Shown here: in pieces, positions 8,672 through 16,227 of the stretch
How the letters are laid out: each line of letters starts with the position of its first letter
How positions within the stretch are numbered: position 1 is the first letter of the stretch
Source of the DNA: CAWAXW01 sp963786155
GTDB lineage: Bacteria > Actinomycetota > CADDZG01 > WHSQ01
Direction of reading: 5' to 3'
Assembly: GCA_963786155.1 (NCBI GenBank)
Contig: CAWAXW010000006.1
Location: 1,054,001-1,118,000 of the forward strand
DNA length: 64,000 nucleotides
Notes under the pieces: generated by a model
What the model was told of the DNA's origin: nothing
The model's input: only the letters and a program-made list of their open reading frames with translations
Database searches by the model: none
Program-made: the position numbers and the translations under genes

Positions 8672-9786
8672 GCACCCGAGAAGGATCCCGGTGTCCTCGA
8701 CGCGCCACGTGCGCGTTCGGCGCGGGGTGTCGGCGGCTGAGGGCTTCTGCTCGGCGGGTGGGGACGAGACGGGGGCCGCGATGCTCGATACTCGACCCCC
8801 GCGCCGGATCGCGATCTAGACACGATCATCGAGGCCAGCATGTTGACGATCAGAGTCACGAAGAAGAGAGCGAGGCCGGCGGCCATAAGAGCGCTTAACC
8901 CGATCTCGGTAGCGTCGCCGAACCGCAAGGCGATGTGGCTCGCCACCGAGTTGCCCCCCGACTCGAGGATCTTGGGAGTCACTACGAATATCGGGCTGAT
9001 GATGATCGCGACGGCGATCGTCTCTCCCAGCGCTCGACCGAGGCCGAGCATCGCGCCCCCGATGATCCCTCCCCGTCCGAAGGGTAGGACGACCGTCCGG
9101 ATCATCCCCCAACGCGTCGCTCCCAGAGCCAGTGCGCCCTCCTTCTCCGATGGCGGAGCCTGCGAGAAGACCTCGCGGACGACCGACGTGATGATCGGGA
9201 TGACCATCAACGAAACGATCGTGCCGGCGATGAATGCGGATGAGGTGAAGACCGGCCTCTCGACGTCGAATATCGGGATGAAGCCGAGGTGGTCGGAGAG
9301 CCACCTGCTGAGACCGACCAGTTGTGGCTGTAGGAAGAAGAGGCCCCAGATGCCGTAGATGAGGCTGGGTATCGCTGCGAGCAGGTCCACCAAGGCGGTC
9401 AGCGTCTTGCGCAGACGCTTGGGCGCGTACTGCGTGATGAAGAGAGCCGCCATGATCGAGATCGGTACCGCGATCGCGAGGGCGATTACCGCTATCACGA
9501 AGGTACCGAACATGATCGCCCCGATGCCGAACACGGGATCGCTGCCTTCGACCGCGTCCACCCATTCGAACGCGGTCAGGAAAGACAACCCCTCCTCGCG
9601 CAGCGCGGGCAAGGCCCGCATGAAGAGGAAGAGCCCGATCAGGAAGAGGATCGCAAGGGTCGTAAGGCCGGCTGCGACGGCGAGCAACCGGTAGAAGCGG
9701 TCGCCCTTGGTGCGGCTGATCGCGACGGGCCGGGGATCTTGAGGGTCGCGGCCCCCGAGGTCGGCGGTCGCTTCGGCGGTGGCCGT
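8617..9786 (-). CDS. pstC: Phosphate ABC transporter permease PstC2 (both ends anomalous)
   Basis: First gene of transporter 2. PstC hallmarks are present: hydrophobic helices, QYAPKRLRKTL after the second helix, LLAAIPSLIYGIWG, and the EGALALGATRWGMI...LPFGRGGIIGG loop. The family-typical leader ISRTKGDRFYRLL lies upstream of the first conventional start (TTG 9687). A good GGGAGG (9793-9798 on the plus strand) is followed six bases later by ACG (9784-9786) where ATG would be expected, giving TATAEATADLGGRD. At the other end, PstC homology stops near 8820 and the frame runs on about 60 residues of low-complexity Pro/Ser/Arg sequence overlapping pstA2. A Pho box precedes the gene. Confidence 0.8.
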   Translation of the reverse strand, partial: TATAEATADLGGRDPQDPRPVAISRTKGDRFYRLLAVAAGLTTLAILFLIGLFLFMRALPALREEGLSFLTAFEWVDAVEGSDPVFGIGAIMFGTFVIAVIALAIAVPISIMAALFITQYAPKRLRKTLTALVDLLAAIPSLIYGIWGLFFLQPQLVGLSRWLSDHLGFIPIFDVERPVFTSSAFIAGTIVSLMVIPIITSVVREVFSQAPPSEKEGALALGATRWGMIRTVVLPFGRGGIIGGAMLGLGRALGETIAVAIIISPIFVVTPKILESGGNSVASHIALRFGDATEIGLSALMAAGLALFFVTLIVNMLASMIVSRSRSGAGVEYRASRPPSRPHPPSRSPQPPTPRAERARGASRTPGSFSGAWHRPYLSCGSSTTASLP

Positions 9787-9842
9787 GGCTGTCCTCCCGA
9801 TCGACGTCGATTCCGTTCGTCCCTTGGGGGACCGGCCAACCT

Positions 9843-9871
9843 TGCGAGCGCAACATGAACTCGATGCGAAC
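9843..9871 (-). promoter_or_regulatory. Pho box upstream of the pstC2A2B2S2 operon
   Basis: Read on the minus strand, the 7-mers GTTCGCA (9865-9871), GTTCATG (9854-9860) and GCTCGCA (9843-9849) repeat every 11 bases with four-base spacers. They lie about 57 bp before the inferred pstC2 start, in the intergenic region shared with the divergent gene at 9946. The match in unit and period to the arrays at 4499 and 13367 supports a RegX3/PhoP operator. Confidence 0.6.
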
Positions 9872-9945
9872 AGAACCTGACCTCAACAAGAATGTTGAGC
9901 GTGTCCGGGCGTGTGCGACAGGTCGCGGTCCTAGACTGACCCCTC

Positions 9946-11753
9946 ATGCGGAAGCAACAAACACACCGACGAGTCGCGCGCCCCTATCGCTATCGCGCTG
10001 AGTCTCTTGGTGGTATCGCTCGCGCTCGTGACGCCGAGCGTGGGAGCAGCGGACAAGAAGGTCACGCTCACGCCGGCCAAGGACCTGGTCAACGAGCAGT
10101 TCATCCAGGTCCAGTGGTCGGGATTCGAGCCCAGTGGGCTCGTATACATAAGGCAGTGCACGGCATCTCCGAAGAACCTGGCGGACTGCTCCGAGCAACT
10201 CGCCAACGGCGTGAGTGACGAGAGGGGTAGTGGCGCCATCTACTACCAGGTAAGAGAAGGCGAATACCCGGGCCGCGATTTCCATTGCACGAGCCAGGAT
10301 CCGTGCGGGATCGCGGTCATGCCCGACGCCGATGATGTGAAATCGTCTGTTCTCACGAGGATGGAGTTCGCGTTCCCCCCGAGCTCCTGTCCCGACCCTG
10401 AGGGCGCAGTGATCAGTGGCTCGGGCGCGTCGGCGGTCCAGCGCGCGATGCTGACCTGGTCTGCGACGGTATGTCGGGAGCCGTACACGCAGCCGGTTCA
10501 GTACACGCTCAAGAACTCCGTGGACGGTCTACGCGACTTCGTCGTCAAGCTCAGCGACTACGCGATCACGGGGCTGCCCTTCGAAGCCGAAGAACTGGCG
10601 AAGCTCGAGAAGCAGGGCCGGAAGTTCGCCTACGCCCCGCTGGCGACCAGCGCGCTCGTATTCGGCTACAGGCTGTTCGACAGGCAGTCGGGAGAGCAGA
10701 TCACCGATCTGCGATTGACCCCCGGGCTCCTGGCCGAGATCTTCACGGGGCAGATCGCCAACTGGAACGACCCCCGGATCCAGGAGCTCAATCCTGGATA
10801 CAAGTTCCCTCCTCAGGTCCGTCCCGTGGGCCGGGCCGACAACTCCCACGCGACTTGGATGGTGACGTCGTTCTTCGGTGCTCTTGCCCCAGGGGCGTAT
10901 GAGGCAGGTGGCGACGTCTACGGCGGCGGCCCGAAAACGGTTTATCCCTCGACCGGCGCGGTCGATCTCCGCACGGGCGCCCCCGGCGTCGCGCAAGAAG
11001 TGGCTCGGCCGGCGACAGAGCAAGACACCTCCGTCTATGGCCACATCGGCTGGATGGACATGAGCTATGCCATGCAGTACGGCCTGGCCATGGTCGCGGT
11101 CCAGAACGCCGCCGGTGAGTTCGTCACACCGAACGATGAGAGCATCTCGGCGGCCCTCGGTCACATGAAGCCGGGCGAAGGAGGCACCCTCCTGGGAGCG
11201 GACTACGCCACGACCGATCCAGAGGCGTATCCGATCCCCACGCTTAACTACATGGTCGTTCCTACGAACAAGATCGACCTGGAGCAGGCCAGACTGTTCA
11301 AGGAGTTCCTAGGTTACGCAGTCGGACAAGGACAAAGCGATCTACCTCCGGGCTACTTGCCCATACCGCGGGCTTTGGCGAGCCAGACCCGCGATGTCGC
11401 CTCGCTAATCGAAGGCGCTGTGGGGAGCACCTCCGTTCCCGGAACGGCGCCGGGACCGGCGGCGGGCACTGCGGGAGCAACGACGGCGGGAACGATCGCC
11501 GGAGCTTCGGGTGTAGGAGCGCTTTCGGCCGCAGGCGGCTTGTCTGCGGGCGGAGGCAGTGCATCGAGCGCGGAGACGTCGCCCGAAGACTTGGCCGAGG
11601 AGGTCGAGGGCGAATACATCGAAGCTGCAGAGTTCCGCGAAGAGCAGGTATCAGTTGCTACTTCCGGGGATCGCCCTAGTGGGGATAGTCGCGCTCCTCG
11701 CCGGTCCCGCCGTATGGGGATGGGGCCGGTTGAGGGCGAGGCGGCGCCCGTGA
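9946..11753 (+). CDS. Membrane-anchored PstS-like protein with neocarzinostatin-like N-terminal domain, two frameshifts
   Basis: The locus encodes about 601 residues once two single-base insertions are removed. Insertion 1 is in the CCCC run at 9981-9984: the ATG at 9946 gives MRKQQTHRRVARP, and the next frame continues as a signal helix (IAIALSLLVVSLALV). Insertion 2 is near 11640: the coding frame otherwise misses a C-terminal helix (LLLPGIALVGIVALLAGPAV) ending in RARRRP and a stop. The mature N-terminus (VTLTPAKDL, GFEPSGLVYIRQC, C...C pairs, GSGAIYYQVREG) resembles neocarzinostatin-like Ig domains. A PstS fold follows (IFTGQIANWNDPRI, GHIGWMDMSYAMQYG), but its phosphate loop is degenerate: RADNSHAT replaces RSDGSGT and DYAITG replaces DFGASD. 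It may bind something other than phosphate. Confidence 0.7.
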
Positions 11754-12952
11754 AGTCCACCGAGGAAGTGATCCAGCTCACCCAAGTCGAGTCAGCGCTC
11801 GACGCTGAGCAACTCGCCACTCGCATCGATGTCGCGATGGATGCGATGGAAGAGAGGATCGGGGCTACGACGACCCGGTCGATCGCGGGCGAGGAGCGTC
11901 TGCTTCTGACGACGCTTTCCTCATCCCTCGAAAGCCTGCTCCTGAAGATGGAGAGCATGGCTCAGGTTGACGGTCTCAAGGAGCGCGTCGTCGGACAACG
12001 CCAGCGGTACGAGGTCCTCGCCATGGACCTTTACAGAAGGCTTGAGATAGCGGGCGATAGGGAAGCGCGTTTCGGCGGCGTGGCGACAGCGCCTGCTTTG
12101 CAGACCAAGGTCATGCCGGTTGTGATCCCGTCGAAGGCAACGCTTCTCGGCACCATCGCGCGAGCCGCGACCATCTTCGGCTTGGTCGTCGTGCTGTTCA
12201 TCGCGTACGAGCTGTTCGGTTCGAGTCTCAGCGAAGCCCGTAGTCAAAGGCTTCTTCTGGATGACTTCAAGCTTGTCGTGGCATCCGGAGCGACCGAGGG
12301 GCTCCCTGCCGCTGGAGCCCCGGTCGCTCTCCTCGAGATCCCTGAATTGGGTCTGGAGAAGGTCGTCGTCGAAGGCACGACATCGGGTGAGTTGCAACAC
12401 GGGCCGGGGCACCTGAGGAACTCGCCGATGCCCGGGCAACCGGGCAACGCGGTGGTCGCCGGTCGTAGGACAACTTTCGGCGCACCTTTCGGGGACCTCG
12501 ATCGACTCGAAGAAGGAGACGAGATCTTCATCACCACCCCACAGGGCCGGTTCGAGTACGAGGTTGCGGGGAGCGAGATCGTCGAGGCGGGGGAGTCGGA
12601 CACGATCGGCCCAACGACCGATAATCGGCTGACGCTCGTGACCTCCCATCCCGAGTATCTCGGGAAGGAACGCTTGTCCGTCACCGCGGCACTCGAAGGG
12701 GACCCCGTCCTCGCTCTAGCTGCACCTCCTACAACAGTGGGAAACGAGGAGAACGGACTGACCGGCGATTCGCGCGCGACCACTTTCGTCTTGATCTGGC
12801 TACAGCTTTCCCTCATCGCTGGGCTCGGCGTGTGGTTGTTGTACCGGCGCTGGTCGGCCTGGGCGACCTACATCATCGGGACTCCAGTCCTCCTCGCCCT
12901 GATGGTGCTGCTGTTCGAGAACGTGGACCGGCTTCTGCCAGCCACATTGTGA
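11750..12952 (+). CDS. Sortase-fold membrane protein lacking catalytic His and Cys
   Basis: A GTG start overlaps the stop of the PstS-like gene (GTGA at 11750), giving 400 residues. Residues 1-110 are hydrophilic and helical, a likely coiled coil. A membrane helix spans about 135-158. A sortase-like domain covers about 180-318 (IPELGLEKVVVEG, GPGHLRNSPMPGQPGN, TTFGAPFGDLDRLEEGD, LTLVTS). Two more hydrophobic helices follow near 346-366 and 371-390. In active sortases the residue in AGHRTT is the catalytic His; here it is R239 (AGRRTT). The TLxTC cysteine is S299 (TLVTSHPEY). The Arg in ERLSV (R308) remains. Each loss is one base from the active codon, but both are changed, so transpeptidation is unlikely. 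Confidence 0.72.
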   Translation: MKSTEEVIQLTQVESALDAEQLATRIDVAMDAMEERIGATTTRSIAGEERLLLTTLSSSLESLLLKMESMAQVDGLKERVVGQRQRYEVLAMDLYRRLEIAGDREARFGGVATAPALQTKVMPVVIPSKATLLGTIARAATIFGLVVVLFIAYELFGSSLSEARSQRLLLDDFKLVVASGATEGLPAAGAPVALLEIPELGLEKVVVEGTTSGELQHGPGHLRNSPMPGQPGNAVVAGRRTTFGAPFGDLDRLEEGDEIFITTPQGRFEYEVAGSEIVEAGESDTIGPTTDNRLTLVTSHPEYLGKERLSVTAALEGDPVLALAAPPTTVGNEENGLTGDSRATTFVLIWLQLSLIAGLGVWLLYRRWSAWATYIIGTPVLLALMVLLFENVDRLLPATL

Positions 12953-13356
12953 GGCGGGCGGTTTGCGGCCTGGTCGTGGTCGCTTTCGTGGTGGTCGCAT
13001 GCAACTCGGAGGACGCGACACCGACCTCCCAGCCCACGCCGGAAACACTGCCCAGCCGTTCGGAGCTGGACCCGGTATTCGATGTCGGCGACCGAGTTGA
13101 GATCACGAAGTCAGGGTTCCGCCCAGAGTTATTGGTTGCGCTCGTAGAGCGCGACATCACTTGGACGAACACGACGAACGAACCGCAATCGGTGGAGTTC
13201 GACAACACCGACGTGAGCTCCGGCGCCATCCCACCAGGTGGTACATGGGTCTACAGACCGGATGCATCGGTGAGCATCACGTACCACAACGGTCATCGAC
13301 CCAGCATGAAGGGCGCCCTCCAGATCGAGCCCGCCGAGATACCGGGACAAGATTGA
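12949..13356 (+). CDS. Cupredoxin-like lipoprotein with missing copper ligands
   Basis: A 135-residue secreted protein starting at a GTG that overlaps the previous stop (GTGA at 12949). The leader ends in the lipobox VVAC, so it should be lipid-anchored at Cys20 after cleavage. A Thr/Pro/Ser-rich linker leads to one plastocyanin-like beta-sandwich (ITKSGFRPELLVALVERDITWTNTTNEPQSVEF ... SGAIPPGGTWVY...MKGALQI). Active type-1 copper proteins have His in the PHTVTF-like position and Cys-x(n)-His-x(n)-Met at the end. Here the first His is replaced (PQSVEF) and the Cys is absent (ITYHNGHRPSMKG), so copper electron transfer is doubtful. It is translationally coupled to the sortase-like gene. Confidence 0.7.
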   Translation: MRRAVCGLVVVAFVVVACNSEDATPTSQPTPETLPSRSELDPVFDVGDRVEITKSGFRPELLVALVERDITWTNTTNEPQSVEFDNTDVSSGAIPPGGTWVYRPDASVSITYHNGHRPSMKGALQIEPAEIPGQD

Positions 13357-13366
13357 TGACGCGAGT

Positions 13367-13395
13367 GTTCTCGTGACGTTCACTCCGGGTTCACG
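13367..13395 (+). promoter_or_regulatory. Pho box upstream of the secreted PstS-like gene
   Basis: Units GTTCTCG (13367), GTTCACT (13378) and GTTCACG (13389) are spaced exactly 11 bases apart. This is the cleanest Pho box in the window and closest to the actinobacterial GTTCACC-N4-GTTCACC pattern. It lies 95 bp before the start at 13491. A TTTAAA at about 13424 could be the -10 element. Confidence 0.7.
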
Positions 13396-13490
13396 CCATC
13401 GAAGCACACGCGCCATGCAACCTCTTTAAAACGGCTGTGGAAGGGCCGAGAGCAAGGCGCTCGCGGCGTGGAAGCCGAGGAGGTTGCTTG

Positions 13491-14630
13491 ATGCTGAGGA
13501 GATCCCTCAAAGCGCTGCCTTACATGCTGTGCGCGATGGGGCTGCTGATAGGGCTAGTTGCGCCCGTGGGTGCCCAGACCGGACAGTTAGATCAGAACAA
13601 GCGGGCCGATCTCATCATCGGCAGCGGCTCCGACACGACCTATTCGGTCATGCTCGAGCTCGACCAGGCTTACAACCAGACCCCCGGTTGCTTCTCCGAG
13701 GCCGTCGCCGGTCAGCCTGCGGTGCTGAACCACACATGCGCGCGCGCGGACATCTCGACGACGCTTACGACGGAGAACTACGACCATGATGTCGCTGTTT
13801 CCATGTACCCCGTCGGTTCGAGCAACGGCATCTCACAGCTCTGTCAGCGTGGCCTGACGAACGTATCGCTCATCGACTACGCGCGCTCATCCCGGACGCC
13901 CCGCACCACCGACTGCCAGGGCCTTCGGTTCGTGGCATTCGCTCGCGACGCTCTCTCGTGGGCCGTGTCCCCAACGGGCCCCGCAGCCAACGTCACGAGC
14001 CTGACCCAGCAGCAGCTGCGCGGGATCTATCTGGACTGCACGATCAACAACTGGAGCCAGGTGGGGGGAGCGAACGCGCCGATCATCGTTTACACGGCTC
14101 AAGCGGGATCGGGAACCCGAGCAACATGGGACAGCTTCCTCAGCAGCACCGCGAACTCCGAGAACTGCATCCCGGCCGACCAGAGGTCGAGTCGCGTGGT
14201 TTTCGAAAACAACTGTGCCCTTGTCAAAGAGGCCGACCGCGCCAACGCGATCATCCCCTACTCGTTCGGTCGATTCCAGGTGACCGGTGGCCAGGGGTGC
14301 AGGCTCGGTGGCGTCGATGGCGTGCAGCCGACCAAGGAAACGATTGCCGATGGGTCGTTCCCATACAACCGTCTCCTCTACAACGTCTATCGCAACGCGG
14401 TCACCGCGGGTCGGAACGCCCCCAACCCCACGCGTGACTATGTCGGCGAGAGCTCGGGCTGGATCTGCAAGCCGAACACGTCGCATTCGGTGAACCCGTC
14501 TACCAATAAGAACTTCGGCGATGAGATCACCGACATTCTGGGTGCGGCCGGTCTCGTTCCGCTTCCTGTGGGCCCGATCGGTGGGGGCGTCGCCGGTGAG
14601 AGCAAGTGCCGGGTGACGACATCCCCGTGA
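13491..14630 (+). CDS. Secreted PstS-like substrate-binding protein
   Basis: A 379-residue type-2 periplasmic-binding-fold protein. ATG 13491 follows GAGGAGG (13477-13483) by seven bases. The signal peptide MLRRSLKALPYMLCAMGLL ends around VGAQTG. Ligand-loop candidates are GSGSDTTY, PVGSSNGISQL, LIDYARSSR and AQAGSGTRATW, which parallel the phosphate-binding loops of PstS, although the loop Arg before SGT is replaced by AQAG. Several Cys pairs suggest disulfides. No lipobox or C-terminal helix is seen, so it should be soluble outside the cell. A Pho box upstream points to induction under phosphate starvation. It could bind phosphate or a phosphorylated compound. Confidence 0.78.
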   Translation: MLRRSLKALPYMLCAMGLLIGLVAPVGAQTGQLDQNKRADLIIGSGSDTTYSVMLELDQAYNQTPGCFSEAVAGQPAVLNHTCARADISTTLTTENYDHDVAVSMYPVGSSNGISQLCQRGLTNVSLIDYARSSRTPRTTDCQGLRFVAFARDALSWAVSPTGPAANVTSLTQQQLRGIYLDCTINNWSQVGGANAPIIVYTAQAGSGTRATWDSFLSSTANSENCIPADQRSSRVVFENNCALVKEADRANAIIPYSFGRFQVTGGQGCRLGGVDGVQPTKETIADGSFPYNRLLYNVYRNAVTAGRNAPNPTRDYVGESSGWICKPNTSHSVNPSTNKNFGDEITDILGAAGLVPLPVGPIGGGVAGESKCRVTTSP

Positions 14631-14659
14631 ACCCCAACCACCGATCCAGGAGGAGACAC

Positions 14660-15478
14660 ATGCTCACTGCCCGAGGGTGGTCGGTTGCCACCGCGACGGC
14701 TGTGGTGGTGGGGACGCTGATCGCTTTCAACGTTGCCGACGCCGCGCCGCCAAAAGCAACCGACGACACGCTCAACGCTCAGTACGGCCAGGAAGCCACG
14801 GTCAACGTCCTGGCGAACGACACAGACCCGGACGGTGAGACGCCCGAGGTCGTTACGCGCCGAACCCAATCCTTCCAGGGAGGCACGGTGGAGTGTCTGC
14901 CGGAGGGGACCTGCCGCTTCTATGCAGGTCAGACGCCCGGGAGCTACACGGACACTTTCGAATACGAGATCTTCGACCTCGGTGCCGCCAACGGCGGAAC
15001 GGACGTTGGGCTCGTAACCGTGAACGTGACCGGTGGTCCTTCTGGGACTCCGCCGCCTCCGCCCCCGCCCCCACCGCCCGGCCCGCCACCACCGCCACCT
15101 CCGCCGGGCCCCCCGCCGCCACCACCGCCGCCTCCACCTCCACCTCCGCCACCTCCACCGCCACCTCCACCACCACCACCCCCACCACCGGTTACGACCA
15201 ACGTCTCCATCCAGGCCGGTGACGATGGGTTCGCAGGTGCGGTCAAGACCGGCAACGCAGCATGCAAGCCGGGACGTTCGGTGTCGGTGTTCAAGGTCAC
15301 TTCCGGGAACGACAAGAAGGTCGGGAGCGACAAGACCGACAACAAGGGGAAGTGGGCGCTCAACAAGAACGCATCGCCCGGTTCTTACTATGCGAAGGTC
15401 GCCGCGAAGAAGGTTAAGAAGAGCGGTGCGACCATCTCCTGCAAGGCTGACACATCGCCGAAGGTGAAGATCAAGTAA
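14660..15478 (+). CDS. Secreted protein with cadherin-like domain and polyproline rod
   Basis: A 272-residue protein with a strong AGGAGGAGA just before ATG 14660, 29 bp after the PstS-like gene, so probably the same transcript. A signal peptide (to about residue 30, ADAAPPK) is followed by a tandem-Ig/cadherin-like domain with the calcium-site signature NVLANDTDPDG. Residues 131-177 are 45 prolines interrupted by two glycines. A C-terminal beta domain of about 90 residues, with two Cys and many Lys (CKPGRSVSVFKV, KVGSDKTDNKGKW, GSYYAKVAAKKVKK), resembles carboxypeptidase-regulatory-like or Ig repeats. The proline tract is a stiff spacer, perhaps spanning the cell wall. The function is unknown. 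Confidence 0.75.
   Translation: MLTARGWSVATATAVVVGTLIAFNVADAAPPKATDDTLNAQYGQEATVNVLANDTDPDGETPEVVTRRTQSFQGGTVECLPEGTCRFYAGQTPGSYTDTFEYEIFDLGAANGGTDVGLVTVNVTGGPSGTPPPPPPPPPPGPPPPPPPPGPPPPPPPPPPPPPPPPPPPPPPPPPPPVTTNVSIQAGDDGFAGAVKTGNAACKPGRSVSVFKVTSGNDKKVGSDKTDNKGKWALNKNASPGSYYAKVAAKKVKKSGATISCKADTSPKVKIK
15050..15190 (+). repeat. CCN-codon polyproline tract
   Basis: There are 47 consecutive codons, 45 of them proline (CCG, CCA, CCT and CCC mixed) with two GGC glycine codons splitting the run into 10, 8 and 27. The synonymous mixing suggests selection for the peptide rather than fresh slippage. Confidence 0.9.
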
Positions 15479-15501
15479 GAGCTAGTAAGACAAGGAAGGG
15501 A

Positions 15502-15540
15502 ATGGTGAGGGGGGTTCTCTGCGGAGAGCCCCCTCACCAT
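15502..15540. terminator. Hairpin between convergent genes
   Basis: A long imperfect inverted repeat (ATGGTGAGGGGG... and ...CCCCCTCACCAT around a TGCG loop) lies between the polyproline gene stop and the regulator stop at 15544. Its position and symmetry suit a bidirectional terminator, although no clear T-tract follows. Confidence 0.65.
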
Positions 15541-15543
15541 CGC

Positions 15544-16227
15544 CTAGGGGACGAACTTGTAGCCGAGACCCCTCACCGTGATGATGTGCTGGGGGTTGCG
15601 AGGGTCGGGCTCGCATTTGGTGCGCAATCTCTTGACGTGCACGTCGAGCGTCCTGGTATCTCCGAAGTAGTCCGAGCCCCAGACCTGATCGATGAGGCTC
15701 TCGCGGGTGATTACGCGACCTGCGTTGTCCATGAGGAGCTCGAGCACCTCGAACTCCTTGCGCGTGAGATGTACCGGGGCACCGCGCACCGTCACTTCGA
15801 ACCGCTCGGGATCCAGTCGGATCCCGCCACCTTCGAGCGCCGCATCCACATCTCTCAGGCCGTTCCCGTTGCTTCGCCGGAGCACGGCTTTGATGCGAGC
15901 GACGAGCTCGCGAGTGCTGAACGGCTTGGTCACGTAGTCGTCGGCTCCGAGCTCGAGGCCAAGCACTTTGTCCAGCTCTTGGTCGCGCGCGGTGAGCATC
16001 ACGATCGGCACACCTGAGGAGCGCCGGATCTCCTTACAGACGTCTTCGCCTTGCATGCCCGGAAGCATGAGGTCGAGCAGCACGAGGTCTGCCCCGCGCG
16101 ATTTGAATTTGTCGAGACCGGCGAGCCCGTCCGTTGCTCGCTCGACCTCGTAGCCTTCACGCTGGAGTTGGTACTCGAGCGCAGCTCCGAGGTCCTCTTC
16201 ATCCTCGATCAGAAGCACCTTGGACAC
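15544..16227 (-). CDS. regX3: RegX3/PhoP-type phosphate response regulator
   Basis: A 227-residue OmpR-family regulator. The receiver domain (1-120) has E8-D9, phospho-acceptor D52 and K101 (VTKPFS). The winged-helix DNA-binding domain (about 130-227) has the FEVTVRGAPVHLTRKEFEVLELL start and RTLDVHVKRLRTKCE recognition helix, ending RGLGYKFVP. It is about two-thirds identical by eye to the broken regulator at 3758-4437. It abuts its kinase gene upstream (16228). The phosphate assignment rests on RegX3-like sequence, the surrounding pst genes and three Pho boxes. As the intact copy it is the best candidate activator of those boxes. Confidence 0.82.
   Translation of the reverse strand: MSKVLLIEDEEDLGAALEYQLQREGYEVERATDGLAGLDKFKSRGADLVLLDLMLPGMQGEDVCKEIRRSSGVPIVMLTARDQELDKVLGLELGADDYVTKPFSTRELVARIKAVLRRSNGNGLRDVDAALEGGGIRLDPERFEVTVRGAPVHLTRKEFEVLELLMDNAGRVITRESLIDQVWGSDYFGDTRTLDVHVKRLRTKCEPDPRNPQHIITVRGLGYKFVP

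Noticed and set aside
8145..8708. An Arg-rich protein overlapping pstA2
   Set aside because: It is a shadow frame of the permease gene with no family features and no ribosome-binding site.
10007..12952. A 981-residue PstS-sortase fusion protein
   Set aside because: The PstS-like part has its own C-terminal membrane helix and stop in the next frame (ending 11753), and the sortase-like part has a GTG overlapping that stop. The fusion frame results from one extra base near 11640.
15050..15190. A CRISPR or tandem DNA repeat array
   Set aside because: The periodicity is codon-level CCN with no unique spacers or conserved repeat unit.
14853..15366. Glycine-rich or other proteins read from the polyproline region on either strand or other frames
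   Set aside because: They are frame shadows of the CCN repeat. The proline frame alone has a signal peptide, ribosome-binding site and folded domains on both sides.
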